Below are positions 15,097 to 23,820 of a DNA stretch of 28,886 nucleotides, in pieces (position 1 is the stretch's first letter; the number at the start of each line of letters is the position of its first letter). The notes under the pieces were generated by a model that was given only the letters and a program-made list of their open reading frames with translations, was not told the origin of the DNA and ran no database searches. Both the position numbers and the translations under genes were made by a program. The stretch is from an uncultured Collinsella sp. (GTDB taxonomy: Bacteria > Actinomycetota > Coriobacteriia > Coriobacteriales > Coriobacteriaceae): the NCBI GenBank assembly GCA_900543515.1, contig UQRW01000025.1, positions 1-28,886 on the forward strand, written 5' to 3'.

Positions 15097-16374
15097 ATGT
15101 CCACTAAGTATGCAATCGTTGGCGGTAAGCTCATCGACGGTACCGGTGCCGAGCCGGTCGAGAACTCCCTCGTTCTCGTCGACGACAACGGCAAGATCGA
15201 GTACGCCGGTGCTATGCAGGACCTTCCCGAGGGCGTTGAGGTTATCGACGCCGCCGGCAAGACTGTCCTTCCCGGCCTGATCGACACCCACCTGCACTTC
15301 TCGGGCAACTTGACTGACGATGACACCGACTGGGTCATGCAGCCGCTCCTCGAGAAGCAGGCCGTCGCCGTCAAGCAGGCCTATGACTGCCTCACCCACG
15401 GCCTCACCACCGTCTGCGAGATCGGCCGCTTTGGTATCCAGATCCGTGACTGCATCGACAAGGGCGTCTTCAAGGGCCCGCGCGTTCTGGCCACCGGCCT
15501 TGGCTTCTGCCGCGTTGCCGGCCACGGCGACTCCCACCACTGCAGCCAGGAGCTCAACAAGGAATCGCACCCCTGGGGCGATCAGGTCGACGGTCCTTGG
15601 GATCTGCGCAAGGCCGTCCGTCGTCGCCTGCGCGAGAACCCCGATGCCATCAAGATCTGGGCTACCGGTGGCGGCATCTGGCGCTGGGACTCCGGCCGCG
15701 ACCAGCACTACTGCTCCGAGGAGATTCAGGCTGTGGTCGAAGAGGCCAAGATGGTCGGCATCCCCGTGTGGAGCCACTGCTACAACAACCACGCCGCTGC
15801 CTACGATTCCGTCCGCTTTGGCTGCGAGCAGCTGATCCACGGCTTCGATATCGATGAGCGCACCATGGACCTCATGGCCGAGCAGGGCACCTTCTTCACC
15901 CCGACGATCGCCTTCCTGCCCACCTGGTACGCCACCTATCCGCCCGTCTACGTCCCCGAGCTGCACGACAAGTACGAGGGCACCCTGGTCGAGAAGGAGC
16001 TGCAGCGCAACTACGACTGCCTGCGCGAGGCCAAGAAGCGCGGCGTCGTCATGACGATCGGCTCCGATTCCTTCTCCTTCGTCACCCCGTACGGCACCTG
16101 CTCCATCGAGGAGATGTACGAGTTCGTCGACAAGATCGGCTTCACCCCGGTCGAGACCATCACCTGTGCCACCCTCAACGGTGCCAAGATGTGCCACATC
16201 GAGGACGAGACCGGGTCCATCGAGGCCGGCAAGTGCGCCGACCTGCTGGTCGTCAACGGTGACGTCGCCGCCGACATCCACGTGCTCAACACCGACAACA
16301 TGGATGTCATCATGAAGGACGGCTGGATTGTCGAGGGCGGCACCTTCGGCGAGGCAAACAAGTACAGCGCCTAA
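15097..16374 (+). CDS. Metal-dependent amidohydrolase (imidazolonepropionase/prolidase-like)
   Basis: A 425-residue cytoplasmic enzyme of the amidohydrolase superfamily, in the branch that includes imidazolonepropionase-like and Xaa-Pro/Xaa-Arg dipeptidase-like members. Binuclear metal ligands are visible: His65 and His67 in DTHLHFSG, the likely carboxylated Lys186 in IKIWATGGG, His227 in VWSHCYN, His248 in LIHGFD and Asp324 in GSDS. The N- and C-terminal segments form the usual small beta sandwich (IVGGKLIDGTG; GKCADLLVVNGD; IMKDGWIVEGG). It hydrolyses an amide or cyclic amide bond, but the substrate is unknown. AAGGAGG supports the start. Gene order suggests it works on what the upstream APC permease brings in. 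Codon use is again strongly biased. Confidence 0.92.
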   Translation: MSTKYAIVGGKLIDGTGAEPVENSLVLVDDNGKIEYAGAMQDLPEGVEVIDAAGKTVLPGLIDTHLHFSGNLTDDDTDWVMQPLLEKQAVAVKQAYDCLTHGLTTVCEIGRFGIQIRDCIDKGVFKGPRVLATGLGFCRVAGHGDSHHCSQELNKESHPWGDQVDGPWDLRKAVRRRLRENPDAIKIWATGGGIWRWDSGRDQHYCSEEIQAVVEEAKMVGIPVWSHCYNNHAAAYDSVRFGCEQLIHGFDIDERTMDLMAEQGTFFTPTIAFLPTWYATYPPVYVPELHDKYEGTLVEKELQRNYDCLREAKKRGVVMTIGSDSFSFVTPYGTCSIEEMYEFVDKIGFTPVETITCATLNGAKMCHIEDETGSIEAGKCADLLVVNGDVAADIHVLNTDNMDVIMKDGWIVEGGTFGEANKYSA

Positions 16375-16432
16375 GCTACCGTTCATCGATGGCTTGATGT
16401 AAAACACAGTATTTGATTGCATAATGCAATGG

Positions 16433-16457
16433 AGAGGGTCGCTTGCGGCCCTCTTTA
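16433..16457 (+). terminator. Terminator after the amidohydrolase gene
   Basis: AGAGGGTCGC (16433-16442) pairs with GCGGCCCTCT (16445-16454, one wobble), followed by TTTATT. It probably ends the permease-amidohydrolase transcript. A CATAAT element at 16420-16425 lies just before it, so it might also sit in the leader of the next operon. Confidence 0.7.
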
Positions 16458-16492
16458 TTGCTATGGGGTGCGTCGGTAAGAAGGAGATGACG

Positions 16493-17878
16493 GTGGATCT
16501 CAATAGGCTGATTCTGGGCAAGAGCTACAACTCTACCAAGGTCTTTCGTACCGCTCAGCATGTGGTTCAAGCCATCTTGCTCGGTATTGTCGTTCCGCTG
16601 CTTATCCTGCTGCTCATCTGGGATCTAACCGATAATCCCAATCCCGTTCCGGCCGTTGTCGTCATTGCCGGCTTGGTCATGCTGTGCTTCTTCTTCTCGT
16701 ACGTCTTTGTCGTTCCCGACGACCTCACATCGAGCGCAACCGACCGCACGCTCGCCATCGCTTCAAAAATATTCGCCTACACTTCGCGCGGCCTTACGCC
16801 CGAAGCTGCCCTGGGCGCCTCTAAGATCATCCTGTCCGAAACTATCGCCTCTGCCATCTGCTTTACCGACGGCAAGCAGGTGTTGGCGAGCTGGGGCGAG
16901 GACTCGGCAAAATGCCCCGCGGGCACCCCGGTGGTACTGCGGACTACGCTCAACGTGATCAACAGCGGCGAGCAAAGCGTGTTCTCGCGCGATGCCTCGA
17001 CCGAGACGGGTGGCTACTTTCCGCGCCTGCGCGCCGGTATTGTCGCACCGCTTACCGTGCGCGGGCATTGCGTGGGCACGCTCGAGCTGTATTATCCCCG
17101 TCTGAGCAGCATCGATATGCGCCAGACGGCGCTTGCCTCGGGCTTTGCCGACCTCATTTCCACGCAGCTTGCGAGCTTTGAGCTCGAGCGCCAGGACGAG
17201 CTCACGGCCCGCGTGGAGCTGCGCGCCTTGCAATCGCAGGTCGATCCTCATTTTCTGTTTAACACCATCAGCACCATCGTGTCGCTCGTACGTACCGAGC
17301 CGGACAAGGCCAGGTCGCTGCTGATCGACTTTTCCAACTACTACCGTCAGACGCTTTCTGATTCCGATACCCTCACAACGCTCGAGCACGAGGTGGAACA
17401 GGGCACTCGCTACATCAATCTTATGCAGGCTCGTTATGGCGACGGCCGTCTGCGCGTCTCGGTCGATATCGACTTTGAGGTGCGCGACAGCCTGGTGCCG
17501 CCGTTTATCTTGCAGCCGTTGCTCGAAAACTGCATCAAGCACGCGCAGCGCGAGACCGAGCCGCTTTCTATTCATGTTAGGGCTTTCGAGACCGATGACG
17601 GTTTGGAGATCATCGTCGAGGACGATGGCATCGGTATGAGCGAAGAGGTCTGCGCGCATCTGTTTGAGCAACATCGCCGAGAGGAGCCCGAGAGCATTAC
17701 CGCCGACGGCTCCGTCAAGCGAGGTTGCGGCCTGGCGCTCTTCAACGTGCTTCAGCGCATCCATTTCTTTTACGGAGAAGATTCCGGCATGCGCGTGAAG
17801 TCCCAGGAGGGCGTGGGAACGCAGGTCATCGTCGAGCTGAACGGCGAGCCGCATGAGCCGGCGCCGTTGACGGCGTAG
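16493..17878 (+). CDS. LytS-type sensor histidine kinase
   Basis: A 461-residue membrane sensor kinase of the HisK_5/LytS-YehU class that should phosphorylate the response regulator encoded next. Two membrane helices (about 24-44 and 52-74) form a minimal anchor, followed by a GAF-like cytoplasmic sensor region (about 85-230, with APLTVRGHCVGTLELYY). The histidine-kinase domain has the phosphoacceptor His253 in DPHFLFNT, and the ATPase domain has an N box at LLENCIKHA (Asn346) and EDDGIGM (376-382). I chose GTG at 16493: AAGGAG lies 6 bases before it, whereas the ATG at 16487 directly touches that site. Starts further upstream would run through the terminator. It is paralogous to the kinase at 22405. 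Confidence 0.9.
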   Translation: MDLNRLILGKSYNSTKVFRTAQHVVQAILLGIVVPLLILLLIWDLTDNPNPVPAVVVIAGLVMLCFFFSYVFVVPDDLTSSATDRTLAIASKIFAYTSRGLTPEAALGASKIILSETIASAICFTDGKQVLASWGEDSAKCPAGTPVVLRTTLNVINSGEQSVFSRDASTETGGYFPRLRAGIVAPLTVRGHCVGTLELYYPRLSSIDMRQTALASGFADLISTQLASFELERQDELTARVELRALQSQVDPHFLFNTISTIVSLVRTEPDKARSLLIDFSNYYRQTLSDSDTLTTLEHEVEQGTRYINLMQARYGDGRLRVSVDIDFEVRDSLVPPFILQPLLENCIKHAQRETEPLSIHVRAFETDDGLEIIVEDDGIGMSEEVCAHLFEQHRREEPESITADGSVKRGCGLALFNVLQRIHFFYGEDSGMRVKSQEGVGTQVIVELNGEPHEPAPLTA

Positions 17879-17916
17879 CACGCGGTTGGATTGAGAGAAA
17901 AAGAGGGGAAGCACAT

Positions 17917-18651
17917 ATGTCCGAAGGCTGGAACATCTTGGTGGTTGATGACGAGCCTCCCATTAGGGCTGAGCTACGCTATCTGTTGGAAAAGGATACG
18001 CGTGTGGGTCAGATTGCCGAGGCGGGCAATGTCACCGAGGCCGTGGAGTCGATTCTCTCGAACAAGCCCAACGTGTTGTTTTTGGACATCACGATGCCCG
18101 GCCGCTCGGGAATTGAGCTTGCCGAGACGCTGCAGAACCTAAAGACGCCGCCGGTGGTTGTGTTTGTGACGGCGTTTGCCGAGTTTGCCGCCGATGCGTA
18201 TAACCTTGATGCGGTCGACTATGTCGTCAAGCCGGTCGAGGACGCACGCCTGTCAAAGGCACTCGACAAGATCGAGGCAGCCTTGGGTGCCCGTCGTGTT
18301 ATCCACGCTCCGCGCCAGCCTTTGCGTCTGACGGTGGACCGCGGGGGCAAAAAGGTGTTCATTCCCGCCGCAGACGTCTGCTACTTTGAGGCGCGCGCCG
18401 ATTTTTGCAACGCCATCTGCGCCGAGGGAACGTACCTGATCAATGAGTCGATCTCTTCGCTCGAGCGTCGCTTGAGCTCCGAGGGTTTTATTCGCGTTCA
18501 TCGCAGCTATCTGGTCAATTTGGAAGACGTGCACAATGTTGAGATTGGCTCCACGGGGTTGATGGAGCTCAGGCTCGACCGCGTGAGCTCGACGGTACCG
18601 GTGTCCCGTCGTCGTGCCGCCGAGGTCAAGTCGCACCTGGGGCTTGCGTAA
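17917..18651 (+). CDS. LytTR-family response regulator
   Basis: A 244-residue cytoplasmic response regulator. The receiver domain has the acidic pair Asp11-Asp12, phosphoacceptor Asp57 in FLDITMPG and Lys105 in VVKPVED. The C-terminal LytTR DNA-binding domain (about 140-241) shows YFEARADFCN, FIRVHRSYLVNL and the closing VPVSRRRAAEVK, all typical. LytTR proteins bind direct repeats and usually activate a transporter or enzyme gene nearby. AGAGGGGAAG precedes the ATG. It follows its kinase by 38 bp. A plausible target is the permease-amidohydrolase pair upstream, by position only. Confidence 0.95.
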   Translation: MSEGWNILVVDDEPPIRAELRYLLEKDTRVGQIAEAGNVTEAVESILSNKPNVLFLDITMPGRSGIELAETLQNLKTPPVVVFVTAFAEFAADAYNLDAVDYVVKPVEDARLSKALDKIEAALGARRVIHAPRQPLRLTVDRGGKKVFIPAADVCYFEARADFCNAICAEGTYLINESISSLERRLSSEGFIRVHRSYLVNLEDVHNVEIGSTGLMELRLDRVSSTVPVSRRRAAEVKSHLGLA

Positions 18652-18684
18652 GAGGCTTGCGTGCCGTCGTTTACCATCGCAGGT

Positions 18685-18711
18685 TTGGCATGGGCGCGCG
18701 GTGGGCATAAT
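18685..18711 (+). promoter_or_regulatory. Possible promoter of the phospholipase-like gene
   Basis: TTGGCA (18685-18690) and CATAAT (18706-18711) are separated by 15 bp, slightly short for a sigma-70 promoter. They lie about 33 bp before the ATG at 18744. Confidence 0.35.
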
Positions 18712-18743
18712 GGGTGGCATCGAATGAAATCGAAAGGATCATT

Positions 18744-19688
18744 ATGCCCGCGCTTATCACCCATCATCTGTTTGGCGAGGAAAGCATCGACCGTCTTCCG
18801 CAGGGCGTCATCACGTCCGATGAAGAGCGCATTGCCTTTATCTTGGGCAACCAAGGCCCCGACCCGTTTTTCTTTCACATTCTGACACCGCGTGTTTCCG
18901 ACTGCACGCTGCTGGCGCAGGTCATGCATCGGTCGCGCATGTCTCGACAGTTCGCGTGCCTGCGCGACGGCGTGTCGCATCTGCTGCCGCGCGACGCCAG
19001 CTTGGGTCGCGCCTTTGCGCTGGGCCTGCTGTCTCATTACGTGCTCGACCGCAACGCCCATCCCTTTGTCTATGAGCAGCAGTTTGGCATCGTGGAGTCC
19101 GATTCAGGGCTTGAGGATTCGAGCAGTCAGGTCCATGCCGTGATCGAGAGCGACCTGGATGTACTGATGCTGCAGCTTAAACGCGATGGCGCTACGGTCG
19201 ACGATTACCCGCCGGCGGGCGAGATCGTCACTACCGATCGCATCAATCGCGTGGCCGGCGTGCTGATGAGCTATGTTGCCGGACGCGTGTACGGCATTGA
19301 CATTCCGGCGGGGGAGTACGGTGCTGCCGTTGCCAATATGCAGCGACTTTACCGCGCGATTGAGCCGGCCGGCTCCGCAAAGACGCGCGCGATCTCGCTG
19401 GTTGAGGGCTTGGTGCACGACTACTCGCTGCTCGACGGCCTTGCCCATCGCGTGACGACGGAGCTGCCCGAGCGCACCGGTAACCTGGGCCATCTGACAT
19501 GGAAGAATCCCTTTACCGACGAGGTCTCGAACGAGAGTTTCCCCGAGGTCTTTGATCGCGCGCTGGTCGATTACGAGTGCACGGTCGCACGTTTTATCGA
19601 GACCGGTGACATGGATGCCGTGACCAGTCACGTCAACTACAGCGGTCGCGTGCTCAATGCCGATGAGGAGTTCGACCGCGAGGAATAG
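18744..19688 (+). CDS. Zinc-dependent phospholipase C-like protein
   Basis: A 314-residue protein with a Zn_dep_PLPC-type domain (zinc-dependent phospholipase C/S1-P1 nuclease fold). Candidate zinc ligands are His7/His8 near the N-terminus, GNQGPDPFFF (35-44), His98, Asp102 and His106 in LLSHYVLDRNAHPF, and HAVIESDLD (131-139) with His131 and Glu135. Unlike secreted clostridial phospholipases, it has no signal peptide or C-terminal PLAT domain, so it is probably cytoplasmic and its substrate is unknown. I chose ATG at 18744 (GAAAGGA upstream); an in-frame ATG at 18714 lies before the ribosome binding site. It may share a transcript with the MFS gene 101 bp downstream. Confidence 0.85.
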   Translation: MPALITHHLFGEESIDRLPQGVITSDEERIAFILGNQGPDPFFFHILTPRVSDCTLLAQVMHRSRMSRQFACLRDGVSHLLPRDASLGRAFALGLLSHYVLDRNAHPFVYEQQFGIVESDSGLEDSSSQVHAVIESDLDVLMLQLKRDGATVDDYPPAGEIVTTDRINRVAGVLMSYVAGRVYGIDIPAGEYGAAVANMQRLYRAIEPAGSAKTRAISLVEGLVHDYSLLDGLAHRVTTELPERTGNLGHLTWKNPFTDEVSNESFPEVFDRALVDYECTVARFIETGDMDAVTSHVNYSGRVLNADEEFDREE

Positions 19689-19789
19689 GGCCCGTGCGTG
19701 CCCCTTTGCCGAATCCTTACCGGCGGTTCTGGACAATTGGGGTACGATGAACTAACTGCATATCGGGCGAATACGAAGGGTCCCTGTCC

Positions 19790-21049
19790 ATGAAATACAC
19801 CAAGCTCGAGCGTAACTGGGTTATGTATGATGTGGGCAATTCGGCCCTCGTGCTGCTCAATACCTCGGTGGTGCCCATTTACTTTAACGCCATCAATACC
19901 GGCGCTTCTTCGGCCGACCTGGTGGTCGCCTGGGGCAATGCGCAGACGATTGCCTCGCTGGTCATCGCCATGCTCATGCCCATTCTGGGCGCGCTTGCCG
20001 ACTACGCCGGCAACAAGATCAAGTTCTTCTTGGGCTTCTTCCTCACGGGCCTGGTGCTTTGCCTGGCGCAGGCTATCCCAATGTCCGCCATGGCATTTTT
20101 GACCGTGTACGTGCTGTGCACCATCGGCCTTAACTCTTCTATGACGTTCTACGACGCCATGCTGCCCGACATTACCACCGACGAGCGCATGGACGCCGTG
20201 TCCAGCTCGGGCTATGCCTGGGGCTACATCGGTTCCACCGTGCCGTTCGTCATCTGCCTGGCGCTCATCATGGGCGGCCCCGCTCTTGGCGTTCCCACCA
20301 TGCTGGCAACGCGTCTGTCGTTTATCATCACTGGTGCCTGGTGGCTCATCTTTACTCTGCCGCTCATTCGCACCTATAAGCAAAAGTACGGTCGCGAGCG
20401 CGGTCCCGAGGACACCATCGGCCACATCGTGGGCGGTGTGTTCTCCGAGGTTGGACACACCATGCGCGAGATCGCCCACAACAAGACCGTGCTGGTCTAC
20501 ATGATCGCGTTCTTCTTCTATATCGACGGTGTGCACACGGTCATTTCCATGGCAACCAGCTACGGATCGGCCTTGGGCATCGATTCGACCCAGTTGGTCC
20601 TGGCGCTGCTCGTCACGCAGTTCGTGGCCTTTCCGTCCGCCATCATCTACGGCAAGCTCGCCGGCCGCGTGGGCACGCTCAACATGATCTTGGTGGCAGT
20701 CGCCGCCTATATGGGCATTGTGCTGTTCGCCGCGTTCTTCCTAAAGACCGCCTTTGAGTTTTGGGTGCTTGCCATTATGGTCGGCCTGTTCCAGGGCGGC
20801 GTGCAGGCGCTCAGCCGTAGCTACTTTGGCCGCATTATCCCCAAGGAAAAATCCAACGAGTACTACGGCTTCTTTGACATCTTTGGTCGTTATGCAAGCG
20901 TTATGGGCACCTTCCTGGTGTCGGTCGTCACCTCGCTGACCGGCAACCCGTCGCTGGGCGTCCTTTCCATTGGCGTGCTGCTGGTCGTTGGCTTTATGCT
21001 GCTGGTCCGCCTGTCCCGCATGACTCGGGCGGCAGAGCATGCCGCATAG
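19790..21049 (+). CDS. MFS transporter, UMF1/Atg22-like
   Basis: A 419-residue, roughly twelve-helix transporter of the major facilitator superfamily, UMF1 family (related to yeast vacuolar Atg22 effluxers). The opening LERNWVMYDVGNSALVLLNTSVVPIYF is characteristic: the Trp, Tyr-Asp and Asn-Ser residues of the first helix. MFS loop features include ADYAGNKIKFF between helices 2 and 3 and the GGVQALSRSYFGRIIPKEKSNEYYGFFDIFGR block late in the protein, which is typical of UMF1. The substrate is unknown; amino acid or sugar efflux has been proposed for relatives. AAGGG precedes the ATG weakly. Confidence 0.9.
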   Translation: MKYTKLERNWVMYDVGNSALVLLNTSVVPIYFNAINTGASSADLVVAWGNAQTIASLVIAMLMPILGALADYAGNKIKFFLGFFLTGLVLCLAQAIPMSAMAFLTVYVLCTIGLNSSMTFYDAMLPDITTDERMDAVSSSGYAWGYIGSTVPFVICLALIMGGPALGVPTMLATRLSFIITGAWWLIFTLPLIRTYKQKYGRERGPEDTIGHIVGGVFSEVGHTMREIAHNKTVLVYMIAFFFYIDGVHTVISMATSYGSALGIDSTQLVLALLVTQFVAFPSAIIYGKLAGRVGTLNMILVAVAAYMGIVLFAAFFLKTAFEFWVLAIMVGLFQGGVQALSRSYFGRIIPKEKSNEYYGFFDIFGRYASVMGTFLVSVVTSLTGNPSLGVLSIGVLLVVGFMLLVRLSRMTRAAEHAA

Positions 21050-21141
21050 GAGCGAGCGGCTATTGTGCCTGTCCACGGTACTCTTTTGGGGTTATCCGCA
21101 ATAAACATTGCGACTTGCGAGCAATGATTTGCCCAAGTGGG

Positions 21142-21147
21142 TATGAT
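21142..21147 (+). promoter_or_regulatory. Possible -10 element before the glycosyltransferase operon
   Basis: TATGAT at 21142-21147 is a good -10 box. The best -35-like hexamer, TTGCGA at 21115-21120, is 21 bp away, too far for a normal promoter, so the call is tentative. Confidence 0.3.
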
Positions 21148-21163
21148 GGAATCAGCTAGGTCG

Positions 21164-21199
21164 CGGGGCGTCGCCTGTGTTTGGCGGCGTCCCGTTTTT
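21164..21199 (+). terminator. Terminator hairpin 20 bp before the glycosyltransferase start
   Basis: CGGGGCGTCGCC (21164-21175) pairs with GGCGGCGTCCCG (21183-21194, two wobbles), followed by TTTTT. It could end the upstream MFS transcript. Because a -10-like element lies just before it, it could also act as an attenuator in the leader of the next operon. Confidence 0.65.
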
Positions 21200-21220
21200 G
21201 TGTTGCAGGGAGGGTAAGGC

Positions 21221-22408
21221 ATGAACGCCACAGTCGTGATTCCAACGTATTGGGCGGGCGATGACGCTTGCGCAAACGCCCCTGGCACCTATGACCATTC
21301 GACGCGACTCAACGCCGACAATCCCGAACTCGACCGCTGCCTGGCCTCGCTTGAGCAGGTACGTGACATCCCGCGCATCATCCTTTTGGTGGTCTGTCCC
21401 GTTTCTGCCACAGCCGATGTGTCGCTGCGCGTGCACGAGATTGTCGACGCGCATCCCACGCTCAAGGTCACCGTTGTCACCAACACCCAGGCCTCGCGCA
21501 TTGCAGACCGGGTTGCTCAGATCGCGCCCAAGGGTTCGGGCGAGTGCGTGAGCCTGCGAGGCTACGGTGCCATCCGCAACATGGGGCTAGCCTGTGCCGC
21601 TGTGCTGGGGCATGACGCGGTTATCTTTTTGGATGACGATGAGACTGTCATCGACGCCGACTTTATGAAGCGCGCGACCTATGCGTTGGGGCAGCAGACA
21701 CGTCAGGGCTTGCCGATCTTGGTCAAGAGCGGCTATTTCTACGATCGCGACGGCTCGCCGCTGGCTCCCACGGACAAGGCGGGCATCTGCCATCGTTGGT
21801 GGACCAAGCGCATCGAGTTCAACCGTTGGATGAAAAAGGCGCTCTCGGGCACCCGCATCTCGCGCTCCAACTACGTGTGCGGCGGCCTGATGGCCCTGCA
21901 CGCCCGCGCCTTTACGCGTGTAGCCTTTGACCCGTTTATCACCCGCGGCGAGGACTTGGATTACCTCTTTAACATGCGCATGTTTGGCTACGACGTGTGG
22001 TTCGATAACGAGTGGACCGTGCGTCATCTGCCTCCGGAGTCCGAAAAGCGCTCACCGCGCTTTATGCAGGATGTATACCGTTGGTACTACGAAAGGGCAA
22101 AGTTGACATTCGCCGCGCATCAAAAGGAGCTCATTCCCGTTACGGCGGCATCGCTCATGCCCTACCCGGGCCCGTGGATTTCGCGCGAGCTCGACGACCG
22201 CGTGCGCAAGACCGCTATGGTCCGCAGCGTGTTTACCCGCGAGCATGAGGGCTACCTGCGCATCTGGCGCCATGGTATCGACGAGGCAAAGGCCTATGCG
22301 CGCCAAAACGCTGCAAGCTACCTGCGTTTCCAGAGCTTTTGGCCCAAGATCATGGACGGGCTTTGGCGTGACGCACAACTGATCAGTATCCTGGAGGGGG
22401 CCGAATGA
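21221..22408 (+). CDS. Family 2-like glycosyltransferase
   Basis: A 395-residue GT-A-fold glycosyltransferase. The N-terminal VVIPTYW strand begins the nucleotide-sugar domain. FLDDDE (137-141) holds the DxD metal/donor site, and RGEDLDYLF (242-250) is the acceptor/base region typical of GT2. There is no membrane segment, so it is cytoplasmic or peripheral. The C-terminal 120 residues are rich in Trp, Tyr and Arg and could contact membrane or acceptor. Donor and acceptor sugars are unknown. GGGAGGG precedes the ATG. Its stop overlaps the start of the next kinase gene (ATGA, 22405-22408), giving translational coupling of a glycosyltransferase with a two-component system. Confidence 0.85.
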   Translation: MNATVVIPTYWAGDDACANAPGTYDHSTRLNADNPELDRCLASLEQVRDIPRIILLVVCPVSATADVSLRVHEIVDAHPTLKVTVVTNTQASRIADRVAQIAPKGSGECVSLRGYGAIRNMGLACAAVLGHDAVIFLDDDETVIDADFMKRATYALGQQTRQGLPILVKSGYFYDRDGSPLAPTDKAGICHRWWTKRIEFNRWMKKALSGTRISRSNYVCGGLMALHARAFTRVAFDPFITRGEDLDYLFNMRMFGYDVWFDNEWTVRHLPPESEKRSPRFMQDVYRWYYERAKLTFAAHQKELIPVTAASLMPYPGPWISRELDDRVRKTAMVRSVFTREHEGYLRIWRHGIDEAKAYARQNAASYLRFQSFWPKIMDGLWRDAQLISILEGAE

Positions 22409-23748
22409 TCGACCGCCGCGCCCAGCGCGATAGTTCAATATCAATCTTTCGCATCATTGCCGTTGCCTGCGCCATTTGCGTGCTGGTGTACTTTATTTTT
22501 GCCTTGGTGACCGGTATCGAGCCGATCGCCACGGTGATTGCCTGCGCGCTGCTGTGCATCTTTCTGTGCATCTTTATCTTTTTGACGCTCAATCCCGATT
22601 CGGTGCGCTCCCAGTACACCGAGGAGACGCTCTCGGTGGCCTCGGCCATGCTTGAGGACATTAAGGGCGGTCTGACGCAGGAGTCGGCGCGTTTGGTGTG
22701 CCGGCGCATTTTGCCCGAGACGCGCGCCATGACGGTGGCCATCACCGACGAGGGCAACGTGTTGGCCTGCGCAGGCGAGTTTGAGGAAAAACTACTGCCA
22801 GATTCTCCCATCCACACGCTTGCCACACGCTACGTTATCGAACATGGCATCGTGCAGTCGTTCAACCGTATGGTGGATGTCGTGGGCTCGGATGGCTCGC
22901 ACAACCAAGTCCCCGCCGGCATTATCGCCCCCATCAAGGTGGGCAATCGTACCGTCGGCACGCTCAAGTTCTACTACAAGACCCCGCGCGCCGTCGACCG
23001 TACCCAGTACGCGCTTGCCTCGGGCTTTGCCGAGATCTTGTCCACGCAGCTCGCCATCCACGAGCTCGAGGTGCAAAAGGAACTCACGGCGCGCGCCGAG
23101 GTGCGTGCGCTGCAAGCGCAGATTAACCCGCACTTCCTGTTCAACACGCTGAACACCATTGCATCGTTTACGCGCACCGACCCGCTGCGGGCCCGCGAAC
23201 TGCTTCGTGAGTTCTCATCGTTCTATCGTGCCACGCTCGACAACTCGGGATCGCTTATTCCGGTCTCGCGCGAGGTTGCACAGACCAAGCGCTACCTTAC
23301 CTTTGAGAAGGCCCGCTTTGGCGAGGACCGCGTGCTTGCGACGTTCGATGTGTCCGAGGACGTGGAAGATACGCTGGTGCCGGCATTTGTGATTCAGCCG
23401 ATTGTCGAGAACGCCGTACGTCATGGTATGGGCGATGACGACGCCCTGAGGATCGACGTGACCGTTCACCAAGACGGCGAGGATGCAATCTTGATTGCCG
23501 TGGCCGATAATGGCGTGGGCATGGATGAGGGTACCGCCGCCAGACTGTTTGACGAGCGTTCTGCCCGTCCCGACGCCAGCTCTCCCCAGGGTGGCGGCGC
23601 CGGTGTGGCCATGCACAATATTTCGGAGCGCATCCATCGCTTTTATGGGCCGCACTCCTATACGCGTGTCGAATCGGCGCCGGGCAAGGGCACCAAAGTG
23701 CTCCTTCATCTTGATTTGTCAGAGAGCATCTTTGACATTCAAGAGTAA
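22405..23748 (+). CDS. LytS-type sensor histidine kinase, second copy
   Basis: A 447-residue paralogue of the kinase at 16493 with the same design. Two membrane helices (about 13-35 and 42-62), a GAF-like region (about 75-220; IIAPIKVGNRTVGTLKFYYK), phosphoacceptor His243 in NPHFLFNT, an N box at IVENAVRHG (Asn336), and ADNGVGM as G1 box are present. The stretch before the histidine (ELTARAEVRALQAQINPHF) is nearly the same in both copies. The ATGA overlap with the glycosyltransferase gene means no separate ribosome binding site is needed, although GGAGGGGG lies just before it. The likely partner is the response regulator 72 bp downstream. Confidence 0.93.
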   Translation: MIDRRAQRDSSISIFRIIAVACAICVLVYFIFALVTGIEPIATVIACALLCIFLCIFIFLTLNPDSVRSQYTEETLSVASAMLEDIKGGLTQESARLVCRRILPETRAMTVAITDEGNVLACAGEFEEKLLPDSPIHTLATRYVIEHGIVQSFNRMVDVVGSDGSHNQVPAGIIAPIKVGNRTVGTLKFYYKTPRAVDRTQYALASGFAEILSTQLAIHELEVQKELTARAEVRALQAQINPHFLFNTLNTIASFTRTDPLRARELLREFSSFYRATLDNSGSLIPVSREVAQTKRYLTFEKARFGEDRVLATFDVSEDVEDTLVPAFVIQPIVENAVRHGMGDDDALRIDVTVHQDGEDAILIAVADNGVGMDEGTAARLFDERSARPDASSPQGGGAGVAMHNISERIHRFYGPHSYTRVESAPGKGTKVLLHLDLSESIFDIQE

Positions 23749-23820
23749 AATAAAAGGCTACGGGCTCAACGTCATGCGACGGATGCCCGGCGTAGTTAGT
23801 TGACGAAAGGTTTTATCCCT

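Noticed and set aside
16424..16492. Earlier in-frame start of the first sensor kinase
   Set aside because: The extra residues would be translated from a terminator hairpin and lack a ribosome binding site; GTG at 16493 has AAGGAG at ideal distance.
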